The notes: generated by a model from the letters alone, not told the origin. A stretch of DNA of 64,000 nucleotides from Paulownia fortunei (GCA_019321725.1 CM033120.1:7507694-7571693); one strand, 5' to 3'; shown: positions 48,261-61,054, numbered from the stretch's first letter. Translations and numbers: made by a program.

Positions 48261-48429
48261 TAACATATTGATCAACTTGTTGTCCCTATTGAATTCTATC
48301 AATTAGGGTCAGTTGAAGTGTCAAAGCTGCAAATTTGGCCTCAACTGATCCTGTTGTACAATATCTACATCCATTTTCTATAGCTCCAGTAATTCTGGTT
48401 TCTTAGTTAAAGCTAAATCTGCGGTATTT

Positions 48430-48842
48430 TGTGTTGATTTCTTGCTCAATACATCAGCCACAACATTAGTTTTACCAGGATGATAGTTGATAACACGGTC
48501 AGAATCTTTCACCAACTCCTACCATCTTCGTTGTCGCATATTTAACTCTTTTTGGGTGAAGAAATATTTTAAACTTTTGTGATCAGTATATATCTCATAT
48601 CGTTCACCATACAAATAATGTCTCCATATTTTAAGTGCAAACACCACTGCAGCAAGCTCTAAATCATGTTTAGGATAATTCTTTTCGTGCTCTTTAAGCT
48701 GTCTAGATGTATATGCAACTGCTTTACTATTTTGCATCAATACACATCCCAATCCATTTTTCAAAGCATCACTATAAACCACAAAGCGTCCAATACCTAA
48801 TGGAATAGAAAGAATAGGAGCTGAAGTTAACCTCTTCTTCAA
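48430..48842 (-). pseudogene. RNase H, Tekay copy 2
   Basis: Open for 107 codons: [77 protein letters not shown], then a stop at the RRW position. Confidence 0.88.
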
Positions 48843-48844
48843 TT

Positions 48845-49700
48845 CTTAAAAACTTTTCTCACAAGCATTCGTCCAATTAAATGTCGCACATTTTCTGGTG
48901 AATTGTGTCAAAGGAGAAGCTATCTTAGAGAATCCCTCCACAAATCTATGGTAATATCCAACTAAACCCAAAAAACTTCGTACTTCTGAAGGATTAGTAG
49001 GTTGTTACTAGCTATTAATAGCTTCTACTTTACTTGGATCTGCAGATATTCCTACTCCTGATATTACATGTCCTAGAAATATCACTCGATCAATCCAAAA
49101 TTCATATTTCTTAAATTTAGCATATTTTCTCTTTCAAAACCTCTAAAACCATTCTTAGATGTTCACTATGCTCTTCTTTTGTTCTAAAGTAAATCAGGAT
49201 ATCATCAATAAACACAATAACAAATCTATCAAGAAAATTTTTAAATACCCGATTCATCAAATCCATAAAAACTGCTGGAGCATTTGTCAACCCAAATGGC
49301 ATTACCAAAAATTCATAATGTCCATATCTCGTGCTATATGTTGTCTTGGTGACATCATTCTCTTTTATTTTCAGTTGATGGTACCAAGATCGCAGATTAA
49401 TTTTTGAAAATATAGATGCACCTTGGAGCTGATCAAATAAATCTTCTATTCTAGGGAGATGATACTTATTCTTGATTGTAACTTTATTTAAATCTCGGTA
49501 GTCTATACACAGTCACATTGTACCATCCTTCTTATGCACAAAATAGAACCGGTGCACCCCATGGTGAAAAGTTGGGTTTGATAAAACCTTTATCCAATAA
49601 TTCCTGTATTGGTATCTTCAATTCTTTCAACTCAGCTGGTGTCATTCGTTATGGAGCTTTAGATATTGAATGTGTTCCTGGATTTAGTTCAATGGCAAAC
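48845..49700 (-). pseudogene. Reverse transcriptase, Tekay copy 2
   Basis: [21 protein letters not shown] and [20 protein letters not shown] are open at 49117-49308, with the catalytic FIDD intact. Upstream [13 protein letters not shown] and RRIPLSPYR-like parts lie in other frames with stops up to about 49700. Confidence 0.85.
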
Positions 49701-50640
49701 TCTATCTCACGGTCTGGTGGTAATCTAGGAAGATCATTAGAAAGTACTTTTGGATATTCTCGAATAATTGACACTTCAGTAAGGATCGGATGGTGTTGTT
49801 CTTCAATGCTTATAACACTCGCCAAATATCTTTCACAACCACTATCCATTAATTTTTGCATTTTCAATGTTGATATAAACAGAAATTTGAAGCTTTTTAT
49901 TCCAATAAAGATGAATGGTTCCTCTCCAAGGGGTTGAAAAGTCACTGTATTTCTCTGAAAATCTATAGTAGCACGATACTTTGACAACCAATCCATGCCC
50001 AAAATCATATCATAGTCATTCATGGCCAATACAATTAAATTAACATAGAGTTCTCTATTTAAAATGGGAATGACACAATCTCTTAAAACATGGTTAGTAT
50101 GTTTTGAATCTCAAGAAGGAATTATCACATTGTAACTGACTTCAACAATATCAGGTACTCTACCCAGCCTCTTCACATACTCAGTGGATATAAATGAGTG
50201 TGTAGCTCCAAAAGCAAACAATATAAATGCTAGAGTACCAAAGATAGAGAATTTACCTATTACCACTGATGGGTTCACCTCAGCATATGATCTAGTGATG
50301 GTAAAGACTCTATCTGGCACTTTTCTTTGTCCTGTTGGATTTGGATTATTTGGACATACTCTAGCAATATGTCCAAACTTTCCACACACAAAGTAGATTC
50401 TAATCTCCGTTGGGCATACTCCACTGTGCTGACCACCACATTTAGGACAAGCAGGTTGTGACATCAGTGCTTTGCCTTGATCAATCTTTGTACGCTTACT
50501 CTGATCCCACTGTTGTTGCCTTTGTCTAGGTTGAAATTTAGATTTTTGATTCTGCATTTGAAATAGTCTCTTCTTTTCATTTCCAAACCATCGTTGCCCA
50601 TGTCCTTGCTTAAATTGGCGTCAAATCTGCTGAGCACGAG
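49649..50640 (-). pseudogene. Zinc knuckle and aspartic protease, Tekay copy 2, active site lost
   Basis: Open parts 50111-50557 and 49649-50029. The first has CPKCGGQHSGVC and a knuckle whose first Cys is Tyr (YFVCGKFGHIARVC). The retropepsin motif reads LFAFGATHSFIS where copy 1 has LFDSGATHSFIS, so the catalytic Asp is gone. ILGMDWLSKYRATIDFQRN follows in the second part. Confidence 0.88.
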
Positions 50641-51358
50641 AAATTCTAAGTTCAGACTAAAGCTCTCTCAGCAATTTATGAGTATGTCACTCCTTGGATT
50701 CCCTCCATATTCACATCTCTATATAGCTCTGGTCTCAAGCCTTCAAGAAATCTTTCAACTTTCAATGCATCAGTGTTGACCATATGTGTGGCAAGTTTGG
50801 ATATCTGTTTAAACTTATGAATGTATTCTCCAACTGTCATAGTTTCCTGTAGTAGCTGTATAAATTCATTCATCTTCATTGCATGAACTGGAGCAGTGAA
50901 ATATTTATTTCGAAATAACTCTTTGAATCTATCCTAGGTTATGACAGTAGTGTCTTCGATGCTCCTCATTGTATCCCACTGCATCGAAGCATAAAGGATG
51001 CACATATCACTTTATCTTCTTCTGAAACTCTACTGTACTGAAATATGTTTTCAAGAGTTCTCAATCAATATTCTACAACTGTAGGATCTAATGCAATCTC
51101 AAACACTAGTAAGTTCAATTTTCAGAATATTTTCCCAACTATCTCCACCTGTTCTACTCAGGGTTGTGGTTGAACCATTTCAACCCTTGGTTGTCTACCT
51201 ATATCCCTCTACTGGATAAGTTGCTGAATTTGTTCTGATTATCATTCAACAAGCTCTGTAAGTTGATTAATGATAACATCACGATCATTATTTGGAATAG
51301 GTGTCTGCTCTCCATAGGTTCTGTCTCCACTACTACTTTCATCCCTTGTGCTCACCAT
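50641..51358 (-). pseudogene. Gag, Tekay copy 2
   Basis: An ATG at about 51358 with the same start region as copy 1, capsid pieces VQPQP-VEQVEIVG and FVEYWLRTLENIFQY-like, then MKMNEFIQLLQETMTVGEYI and FLEGLRPELYRDVNMEG. There is a deletion near 50985 relative to copy 1 (the GSAGHWW segment) and stops. Confidence 0.8.
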
Positions 51359-51508
51359 GACTGCAATACCATTTATTTTATAACAAATGGCTAATATAAT
51401 TCATGAAATATGTAATGCATTATAACATAAAATAAAACTCACTGGTATGGCTATGCTCCACAAGTTCTAAGATCACGTACATAAACAGTCTACAGAATCA
51501 AGACCTGG

Positions 51509-51520
51509 GCTCTGATACCA
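51509..51520 (-). promoter_or_regulatory. tRNA-Met primer binding site, Tekay copy 2
   Basis: The minus strand reads TGGTATCAGAGC, four bases inside the 5' LTR. Confidence 0.9.
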
Positions 51521-51524
51521 CTCT

Positions 51525-54120
51525 TGTCACAACCTCCCAAAAATATGTATACATATATATAAACAACCTGTGCAATATAATTTGTGCATGTATGCATGCG
51601 TATAACTTTTTTTTCCTAGTTAGTTTGACATAACACTGATACAATAAAGTGCTTTAATATCCTGTAATATTGTATATACATAGATAGTTATTTGAATGAT
51701 AAAAAAGTATATCAAAATCATAACAAACTCAGAATCATTTACAATGAAGTTTTGAAAGTGATATACAGAATAACGTTACTAATATAATACAATAGACCAT
51801 AGAATCAAAAGCACAACCTACAAAATAGCCCAACAGATCGTTATCTAAGTACATAGATCTTTGAAAGCCTGTAGGAGCTCCACAGCCAGCCCAGTAAACT
51901 AGAGGTCTCAAGTTTCACCATGATCACCTACAATGCATGAACTACATGAGCTAACGCTTAATAAGTAAAAATCATGCATGACAAGAGTATGATATAAAAT
52001 CTCATGCAACTCATCTCTAAGATATGATGTTGTAAATATGTCAAATTTTAGTACTCATAAATCAAAGAGTTTTATTAAAAATCACTTCATTTTATTGGGC
52101 CCTTGACCCACCTACTATGCACCGAAAAGAACCCTATACAGTGTCAATAATCAATGGCCATAAACAAATTAACTCAGTCTAGTGGCCATCTCCTAGGATC
52201 ACTAGAGGTCCACCCCCTGTCTTTTCCTGTGATCCTCTAGAAATCTTCCCACCGTGGAGTCAATAAGGGCACAGTTAAGTGGTCCACCCTCTCGTGACCA
52301 CTAGAGGCATATGCCTTGTCAACCCCTATGATCCTTCGAGAGGTAACACTCGCAGTGCCCCCAAAAAATCACATAAGCATTCCTCACATACCTCGGTACA
52401 CTAGTAGTGGCCAACCAAAACATTTTCTTTCTAAAAATCATTTCTCAAATCATATCATGCATGCAAGAACCTCAACTATACCCATATGTCATGCATGCGC
52501 ATGTTAATGCTCATGAGTGGTATATTCAATATGAATGCAAGTCATCTTGCTCTCAATATGTTTCGAGAATCATAAGACTCTTAAAGTACATAATATACTT
52601 GTCATCCAATCAATTTAAATATCATCAACACAATAGGTATAAATGTTTCAAGATGTACTATGTTCACGCTTTGTAGTTGCAAATGGATCTTTACTTACCT
52701 TTCATTTTCACATTAGGTTAAAACGCTCTAAGTTATCAAATGGGACAAATTTATATTTTCATATTTTTTTGCTGTTCAATTTAGTTGCATGATAATTTTG
52801 ACATCCCTAAGCATATCCAATCACTTCTAATTTTTTACCACACTTAGATAACATGTAGATCAATGTAATAATATTTTATAATTTCCTAAAATCACTGATT
52901 TACCTCAGAAAAACCTGCCCACTTATCACAATACAAAAATTGTAAGTTCTATCATGAAAGTTTTAAGTGTCTCTTTAAATATTAAACCATATTTCAATTT
53001 ATAACCTATCCAAACTTACATAAATCACCTAAACTCATATGTAAACACATATTTGGTGAATATATAGGTTTTAATCAAGTTATTATACATATAAAAATCT
53101 TTAAAATCCAAAAAGTAGCAAGTATACAGTTTCTGTCCCTAGTGATTTCTATTGCGATTTTGCAACTAAAAATCATAGATAACATCCTAATATGATTATA
53201 AAAAATAATAAAAGCTTTAAAAATCATAAACCCTCAAACAATTCAAAAACTTAAATCAAAAGCATGAGTTAAGCTCACATATGCACAAATTTAAACTTCT
53301 ACTTGCTCTTCTTTACTTTCGTTTGCTTCCTTCACTTTTTTATTTACTTGGAATCACTTGAGAGCAACTTATAAAATTTAATATGGAGGTTTGAGAGATG
53401 AAATATCTCAGAAAATGGTTTTTGGTCGTGGTTCAAGGATAGAAATGAAGAAAGGTTGAGATAGTAGCTTGAGTTGGCAAAGCTTGAGGTGGCAAAGCTT
53501 GAGGTGTCAAGTGGTGGTTCAAATAGGATATTATTCATACCTTATACATCTCTAATCTAGTGTTTCTAAATATTTATTTATCTATTTACAGCCTATTTTA
53601 ATTTACGTACGATCGAATAATAAAGTTTTGCCCTAATTTCTTAACCGTTCATTTGGTCTCTAAACCGATTGATATTCGATTCTTAAATGATTGTCTAGTT
53701 TGCATTTCTAAAATCATATGCACATATGGACCTTGTAATATGACACTTAAATCACATCATAGCATGTCCAATATCCCAAATATGTTAATTCATGGATGTA
53801 TACTCTTAAAACACCTCGATCTAATTGAATCGAATCATATAAACTTAGTAGTAACAACTTTAACATTTCCAAAATTATAACATATAACCTATGAATATCC
53901 AATATATTAACCAATCTATTATTTTTCTTATCTAAATATGGAATTACTTAATTAGGTTATAGGATCTCAACTACTAACATCAAGTGATAACATTATAGGT
54001 CTGATGATTAAGAATGCCATATAAGATGCCTAGTAGATGTTAATGCAAATTAGCATATAAGTAGCATGTAGTGCATGAATCATATTGGCCAGGTGAATAA
54101 TGTGAGGCTTAGGTATTACA
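51525..54120 (-). repeat. 5' LTR of Tekay copy 2, with an internal deletion
   Basis: 2596 bp instead of about 2887. At about 52705 the text jumps from CTTACCTTTCATT to CACATTAGGTTAAAAC, skipping the sequence at 45062-45363 in the paired LTR. Confidence 0.85.
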
Positions 54121-54125
54121 CATAT

Positions 54126-54637
54126 GCATTCTTTGAAAAATGCCCAAATGGGTAACAAGTGATATTGATGTTCACATGGTAAGCTTGAAAGGCACAAACA
54201 ATTAAATGATGGCCTAAATCATTTCCAAGTCAATGTATTGTGTATGATTTATCCTTGAAAGATAATAAAACAAGTTCTAGAATGTCTCATGTTATCATAA
54301 TATGTTATCATAATATGTTTATCACTATGTAGCATACAATACACAAGATTATGGCATAATGTGCTCTCCGGAATTTCATCATTCATGAGAAGGATAAAAT
54401 TAACACAGGAATCATAAAAGGAACAAGGCTAGTATTTGTTCTTTTCTCTAGATCATATTTAATATCAATCAAGAACTTACCATAGGTTATTTTTCATCAA
54501 GGCAAATCAAATAATCTCAACCATATACCTAATCAAGTTTGACAACCCAAATATTTTTACTTTTAGACTCTCTCAATAAAGTCACTAAAACCACAACTCA
54601 TCAAAAAAAAATTGAATTTTTTTGACTAAAAGTCCCA
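54126..54637 (-). repeat. 3' LTR of Athila-like element B, right part
   Basis: Resumes the LTR after the Tekay insertion and ends ..AGTCCCA, a TGGGAC start on the minus strand. Confidence 0.65.
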
Positions 54638-54651
54638 TCCCCAAACTTAAA
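54638..54651 (-). promoter_or_regulatory. Polypurine tract of Athila-like element B
   Basis: The minus strand reads TTTAAGTTTGGGGA directly before the LTR start, the same form as in element A. Confidence 0.7.
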
Positions 54652-55009
54652 GGAAACATTATCCTCAATGTTTAAACAGATAAAAACAAAGGGGAAATAA
54701 ACTTCATTTTGAGATAAGTGTGCACTGTGTAGGATAAGCTATTGGAAATAATTGAAAAGACGTGTGTGGCACTGAGGATTGCTAATTTTCCATGGATCAC
54801 AAAAATAGAAGAAGCACGTCAAAGAGAAATATAATCATAAAACAAACTAAATACTCAAACAAAATAAAACACACCTAAATCTGAAATAAGCAAAACACAA
54901 AAACACTATGAATAGGAAAATATGAAAAACAAAACATGAAAGGTAATAATTCTAAGTTATAGTCATCAGCTTGACTTTTTCACCTCTATTTGGGGTTGGC
55001 CAGTTGGAT
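54652..55009 (-). other. 3' non-coding tail of element B
   Basis: AT-rich. On the minus strand AAAGTCAAGCTGATGACTATAA (about 54955-54975) resembles the start of the conserved Athila 3' tail. No reverse transcriptase residues are present. Confidence 0.55.
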
Positions 55010-55740
55010 TAGAGACTTCTGACTCTCGATATCTCGCATCAAGTAGTGCACCACATTGTGAAAGGATCTATCTGCCAGTTATAATGATACTGCGTTGGTG
55101 TCCATTCAGTATCTTGTATCAAGAGGTTTGATTTTCTCGACTTGCACCATATCTTGCATGATTGGACTTAATCTTCTTTATGGCTATACCAGAGGCTTAG
55201 ACAATTCAAACCTATTGTCCTGAGAAAACTCAAGATATAATGGATCAAAAGCATCTATTGAAAAACATATATGATCTTCTAGAGGAAGTTTCATTGCTTT
55301 AAACACATTAAAAGGGACTTTCTCATCTCCCATCCTAGTTATTAACTTTCCTAGTTGAATATCTATCAATGCCTTTCTTGTGGCAAGGAATGGTGTACCT
55401 AAAATAAGAGGCATCTCAACATCCCCTTCCATATCCAATATATAAAAACCAATGGGGAATCTAAATATTCCTACCTTGACTAGTATATCCTCTATGATAC
55501 CTCTTGGATATTTGATGGATCTATCTGCTAGTTATAAAGATACTGTGTTAGGCTTCGACACTCCGAGTCCTAGTTTTCTGAAAATAGAGATAGGCATTAA
55601 GTTAATGCTAGCAACTAGATCACATAGAACTTTGGAGAAAGAAAGTAAACCAATGGTGCAAGGTATTGTGAAAGTCCCTGGATCTTTGAGTTTTTGTTGG
55701 CAACTTATTTTGCACAATGGCCGAACATTCTTGAGTCAAG
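55010..55740 (-). pseudogene. Aspartic protease region, Athila-like element B
   Basis: The open part (55184-55438) reads MDMEGDVEMPLILGTPFLAT, RKALIDIQLGKLITRMGDEK, then VPFNVFKAMKLP, the Athila-type protease core. Upstream (55460-55720) are FRKLGLGVSKPNTVSL and DLVASINLMP, where the usual DLGASINLMP active site reads DLVASINLMP (Gly to Val), and GIIEDILVKVG in another frame. It would mature gag in a functional relative. Confidence 0.8.
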
Positions 55741-57128
55741 TTTGCTATTTCATGTTAATCTAATTTTCTCTTATTGGATAGAATCTCCTTGAAAAGTTTT
55801 GCATAGCTAGGCATATGAAGTAAAACATTTGCAAAAGAAATATTAATATGCAGCTTTCTGTATACATCAAGAAATTTTGGAAATTGCTTATCCAACATTT
55901 TTTTTCTTTAAGGCAAGATGAAAAAGAGGAGGAACACTAATTGTAGTAGGTTGAACCAATTGAGTGGTTGGGCTACTCAGTTTTGTGCTAGGCACTTCAT
56001 CTTTTTCTTGATTGTCAACCTCTTTGCCACTTTGTAATGAAATTGCCTTGACTTGCTCCTTCAGATTATTCTTCGTGTCATTGGGCAGTTTACCTTGAGC
56101 TCCCATAGAGATCATGTTTGCCAATTTACCCATTTGTATCTCCAAATTTCTTATGGAAGCCTCTTGGTTTTGGAATCTGGTTTCAGTGGTGGATATGAAT
56201 TTCATCATCAAATCTTCCAAATTAGACTTATTCTCTTGAGATGGGAACCTAAGAGATGGCAGCTTCACCATATTTTTTGATCATTCCATGAAAATTTGGG
56301 GTTATTTCACCAACCTTAATTGTATATATTAGAGTAGGGATTGTTTTGCTGCCTGTAAAAATTACCAATAAAATTATTTTGCTCAGATGATTGGGGAAAA
56401 GGATTCCCTACCTGACAGTCAGTGCTAAGATGACCTTCTCTACATAATTTACATCTAACACTTTGCATTTGCAAGAAAGATGCACTTATGTTGTCAATCT
56501 TCTTATTGAGTTATTCAATTTAGGCTAAAAGGGCAGAGAATATGTCTATGTTATGCACCTTTACAGTTCTCTTAACAATTGTTCTATCTGACCACTGTTG
56601 ATTACTGTTAGAGGCCATCTCCTCTAACAATTCATATACTTCCTCTGGTGTCTTTCTCATAATAGTTCCCTGTTGAGCTGCATCTATCATAGGGAGATAA
56701 ACTATTATAGAAAGTTTGTACCTGCAATAAGTGGGTAAACCATGATATGGGAACATCCTAAACAAATCATTAAATCTCGTAAATATCTCATGTAACTACT
56801 CCATGTCAAGCTACACCAAAACAGAATTATCATTATGAATTTTTGCAGTTTTAGATGGTGGAGAATATTTGACACAATGTTCCATAGCATCCCAAGTAGT
56901 AATGGATCCTGCAGGAAAATAATTTAACCAACACTTTTCCTTATCTCTCAATCATAAAGGAAAAAGTCTTAGTCGAATTGCATCATCTGTCATACATTGT
57001 GCATGAAGGTATCGTAAATTTTAAGAAAATTTACAATGTGGGCATTCAAATCGTCACTTGATAGTCTATTGAATTGCACAGAGGTTTGGATCATTTGGAT
57101 CATGGTCGGATTATTCAAAAGTGTTTGT
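55741..57128 (-). pseudogene. Gag, Athila-like element B, cut at its N-terminal side
   Basis: Reading from 57128: MIQTSVQFNRLSSDDLNAH, AIRLRLFPL, CWLNYFPAGSITTWDAM, then 56520-56765 MFRMFPYHGLPTYCRYK, IDAAQQGTIMRKTPEEVYE and LLEEMASNSNQQW. A CCHC-like CKLCREGHLSTDCQ lies at about 56420-56460. 55888-56271 has ETRFQNQEASIRNLEIQMGK, LANMISMGAQGKLPNDTK. This is the Retrotrans_gag domain of Athila-like elements. Stops break it, and the first part is lost to the copia insertion at 57129. Confidence 0.85.
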
Positions 57129-58467
57129 TGTTGGGTTTATTTAACCGCAAGGTGTGTACAACGGAAAAATAAAATTTATGGCGTGTATAGTAGAAAAATA
57201 AAATTTTAAACAAAAATATGCCATATCAAATATGGAAACACCCTCGGTTCAATGTGATTATCATCATATTTTCCAATTATCTAAACAAAATAGTAAAAAG
57301 GTTTTTGATTTATACCTTAAGCACTCTGGTTATAGAAGAGATAGAAGTAATCAGTTGCTAGCCCTTTCGTATTAAAGTTGGTTCATAGAAATCCATGTGT
57401 CTCCTCTCTATCGAAGTCCACACTTTAAGTAGGAGCTCAAAATTAGAATCCCGTTAGTAATTCTAATGTATTCACTAATCTAGTTTTGGAGTGTTTTGAG
57501 TGAGTATTAATTCTTAAACCAATCGGTGGTATTAATACCTGAATACTTTCAATCAAATGACGAAACTTCTGATTGATGAAAGAAGGTGGAAAATGGTGTT
57601 TTGAGAAAACCTTTTTCTCTCTCTCTTGAAGTGGCCAAAAGTGTTCAACAATTGGGAATTTTTGGTCCTTTTGCTTTTATAGTGGTGGACGAAAATCAAA
57701 GATTCCCACTTTTGGTTATTTTCGGCCCCTATTCTTATTGGTTGGAAAATCATTGGTTGATCACAAAATCTCCCAATAATCTCAAACTCTATCTCTTGTA
57801 TCTTCTCAAAATACTTAGAGATATTTTATCTAACCCTATTAGATAATTCCAAGAATATCTAATTCTTAGAACTCTATCTTCTTCCAACAACTCTAGTAAG
57901 CCTATTATAATGAGCCACTGTGAATTGTGATTGTCAGGCAATTAGAAGATACATCAAAATATAACATAATGTGCACAAGGTTACCATGGTACCTTAAGTC
58001 TAAGGACTAGTTGTGTAGTAATATTGTGGAAATTCTTACTTCGACAGACAACGTCTCCAACTAAGAATTTCTAGTGGACCTGTTCAGTGTATTTGTTCTC
58101 TAACAAGCACCCTTATACATGTATTAGCATTACTACGTTGATACCAATAGAGTGAGACATCTTTTTCATGCAAACATGCATCATATGCGTGAGTCTTATT
58201 GGGCTATTCGTTGTCCCATCTTAAAAAGCCCTCGATCCAAAAATAATTTAAGACCAAAGACTTAGAGGAATATTCCATGATAGTTATCATATGCGCAATC
58301 ATGCCCCATAACTAAGTTTGGTCTAAGGACTTTATCTAATTACTATATGCAATTGAAGATAAAGAGAATGCCTATTTTAATAATATGATTTGAAAAAAGA
58401 TTATTTTATAAATACAAGAGTATAAAAGATGCCCAATCTAATTAACGTGTCGCACATTACTCTAACA
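57129..58467 (-). repeat. 3' LTR of copia C3
   Basis: 1339 bp. On the minus strand it starts TGTTAGAGTAATGTGCG and ends TTAAATAAACCCAACA. It shares GATAAAGTCCTTAGAC, TGCGCATATGATAA and GATGGGACA with the LTRs at 31051 and 42082. Confidence 0.85.
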
Positions 58468-58482
58468 ATCTCCCACTTGCCC
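58468..58482 (-). promoter_or_regulatory. Polypurine tract of copia C3
   Basis: The minus strand reads GGGCAAGTGGGAGAT directly before the LTR. Confidence 0.8.
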
Positions 58483-59100
58483 TAATGCTAATTTTCCATG
58501 TACTTCATCCCATCTTCTCAAGACGTTCATGTAATACCTTCTGCACTAGGGTTTTATTTAGTAGGTCTGCTATATATTCTACCGAATCAACTCTTTCCAC
58601 TATAACATTACCTCAACCAATGATCTCTCTAATCTGGTGGTATCGCCTCATATTATGCTTGGATATTTGATGAGATATTGGCTCTTTTACTTGTGCAATA
58701 ACTCTATTGTTATCACAGTATATCAATACATGATCAACAATGAATAAAACTACACCCAACACTTAGATGAATTTTGCCATCCAAACAACTTCCATCACAT
58801 GCAGCAATATATTAAGCCTTAGTGGTGGAATCCACGGTCGTCTCTTGCTTAGAACTCTTCCAACTGATCACGACACTGTTTAGGTTGAATACGTATCTTG
58901 ACATTGACTTTGAGTCATCTATATCTGATTGAAAACTAGAATCAGTATAACTTTATAGTTTCAGTTCTCTAGGGCCATATACCATAAAGATATCCTTAGT
59001 CATTTTCAAGTACTTCAGGATCATCTTCATGGCTTTTCAGTGCTCCTCACCTGGATTGGACTAATATTTGCTCATAACACTCAGAGTATGTGTAACATCA
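58483..59100 (-). pseudogene. RNase H, copia C3
   Basis: VISWKSSKQETTVDSTTKAYI (about 58810-58870), VLIYCDNNRVIAQVKEPIS (about 58680-58740), then HNMRRYHQIREIIG and VIVERVDSVEYIADLLNKTL to 58510. These match copia RNase H; stops break the frame. Confidence 0.8.
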
Positions 59101-60225
59101 GGCCTCGTAAGCTTCCAATAGTAGATTCAGAAGGTATGGGAGTCATCTTTTCTCTCTTCTTAGGAGTCTTTATAGATATTGACTTCGAGAGAGAAACACT
59201 ATGACTCATTGGCAAGAATACTTGTGGATTCCTCCATACTAAAAATCTTTAGCATTTTGTCTGTGTACGTAGATTGAGATAGTCCTTTTTTTATTATTCT
59301 TTAGGATCTATCTCTATAGATCTTTATTCCCAAAATCAAGGATGATTCTCCTAAATCCTTCATGGAGTATTGATTGGACAACCAAATCTTAACTGACTGC
59401 AACATCCCCAATCATTCTTAATGAGTAGAATATCATCAACGTATCGCACAATAAATGTAACTGTGCTCCTATTAACCTTCTTATAGACATAAGGTCCATT
59501 TGAGTTTTTATGAAAAATCAAACAATTTGATTTCATCTTCAAACTAGATGTTCCAGCTTCAAAAAACTTACTTGAGTCCATAAGTAGATCTCTGAAGCTT
59601 GCAAACCTGTTACTCACTCTCTTTGGATATGAAGCCTTCAAATTGCCTCATAAAGATTATTTTCTTAATGTTCCATTAAGACAAGTGGTCTTCAGATCCA
59701 TCTTCCATATCTCGTAGTCATAATATATAGATATGTCTAACAGAATCCATATAGATTTTAGCATCGCCACTTGTGAGAAGGCTTCCCCATAATTAATTCC
59801 TTGCTTTTGAGTATAATCTTTTATGATTAGTCATACCTTGTAGGTTACTACCTCTCCTATTTACTTCAAGCTTCTGCTTATCGACCTATTTGCAGCCAAT
59901 AGGAACTATTCCCTATGGTGGGTCTACCATGGTCTATACCTTGTTGGAGTACATAGAGTCCATCTCGAGTTGCATGGCATTTGTCCAACTTCCAGAGTTG
60001 ATGTCAGACATCGCCTCTCCATAGGTCCTTAGATCACTATCCAAGGGGAGATCCTCCTCATTGTTCCCTAAAAAAAAATCCATACCTCGCAGGTGGCTTT
60101 AAGACCCTTTTTGAACTCTTAGGAGGTTGTGTGTCAGAAGGCCCATCCTCAACTGGTTGGTCCATTACTATGTCTATCAGGACATTTTGTGGTTATTGAA
60201 CTTCTTCAAGTTCCACGACTTCGTC
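59101..60225 (-). pseudogene. Reverse transcriptase, copia C3
   Basis: Contains AMQLEMDSMYSNKV (about 59950), GIVPIGCK, WKMDLKTTCLNGTL (about 59690), and VTFIVRYVDDILLIKND (about 59410-59460, catalytic Asp pair intact). The YGLKQ region is scrambled. Multiple stops are present. Confidence 0.8.
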
Positions 60226-61054
60226 TTTTCTATCCAAGAGAATTTTTTTTCTCTAAGAAAGTGACATTTTTTGAAACAAACATCCTTTGTTTCGAGGAGT
60301 CGTAGAAGTAGTATCCAATAGATTTTTTAGACACACACGAACTTTCATACATTGGATCTCATATCCAATTTATCTCCCGCTTGTTGCTTCACATAAGCAG
60401 CACACCCCCATGCCCTAAGATATTTGTAGAAGAGTGGTTTTCCACACCATATCTCATATAATATTTTAGGCACCGATTTTAATGACACTCTATTCAATAG
60501 ATATGTCATCATTTCTAGGGCATAAAGAGAATGAAAGAGAAAGTCAAGTGAAACTCATGATTGATCGAACAATTTCTAATAGAGTTCGATTCCTACACTC
60601 CGCAACTCCATTGAGTTGAGGAGTAGTCATAGGCGTCCACTGAGAGAGAATCTCATTTTCTTTTAGATAATCAAGAAACTATGTGTTTAAGTATTCACCT
60701 CCTCGATTTGATCGAAGAGCTTTGATACTTAGCCCAGTCTATTTCTTCACTTCCCATCTAAAATCCTTAAACTTTTCAAGGGCTTCAGATTTGTACCTAA
60801 TAAGGTACACATAACCATACCTAGAATAATCATCGGTAAATGTATGAAGAAATGATAATTCCCTCCAGCACTAACCTTAGTGGCCCGCATACATATGGAT
60901 GAAATCCAACAGGTCTTTGGCTCGCTCCACTTGTCTAATAATGGTAATTTGGTCATCTTTCTCTTGAGATATGATTCACTTGTTGGCATTCCTTGCTCGT
61001 TCTCAAGATTGAGTAATTGGGTAAATTTGTGGATTCTCTTCTAAAAAATATGAC
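60226..61054 (-). pseudogene. Integrase, copia C3
   Basis: RSNRGGEYLN (about 60690), MTTPQLNGVAECRNRTLLE (about 60580-60640), KPLFYKYLRAWGCAAYVK (about 60380-60440) and KDVCFKKCHFL (about 60270) mark the copia integrase core and its C-terminal part. The NGVAE Glu is kept, and stops interrupt the frame. Confidence 0.8.

Larger units (their letters stand above)
41705..54120 (-). mobile_element. Ty3/gypsy chromovirus, Tekay/Del type, copy 2
   Basis: The same family as 6485-16959. LTRs are 41705-46772 (with a 2.18-kb solo LTR inside) and 51525-54120. The exact 5-bp target duplication CATAT is at 41700-41704 and 54121-54125. The full gag-pol order is present on the minus strand but with many stops and shifts, an altered protease active site, an altered zinc knuckle and a truncated chromodomain. 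The right LTR has lost about 290 bases near 52705. Confidence 0.9.
39390..57128 (-). mobile_element. Athila-like LTR element B, gag-protease only, split and truncated
   Basis: The 3' LTR (39390-41704 plus 54126-54637, about 2.8 kb), a polypurine tract at 54638, protease at 55010-55740 and gag to 57128 all read on the minus strand. The gag is cut by the copia element starting at 57129, so the primer site and 5' LTR are not in the window. As in element A, nothing resembling reverse transcriptase lies between protease and polypurine tract. The LTR holds the Tekay insertion at 41705-54120. Confidence 0.75.
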
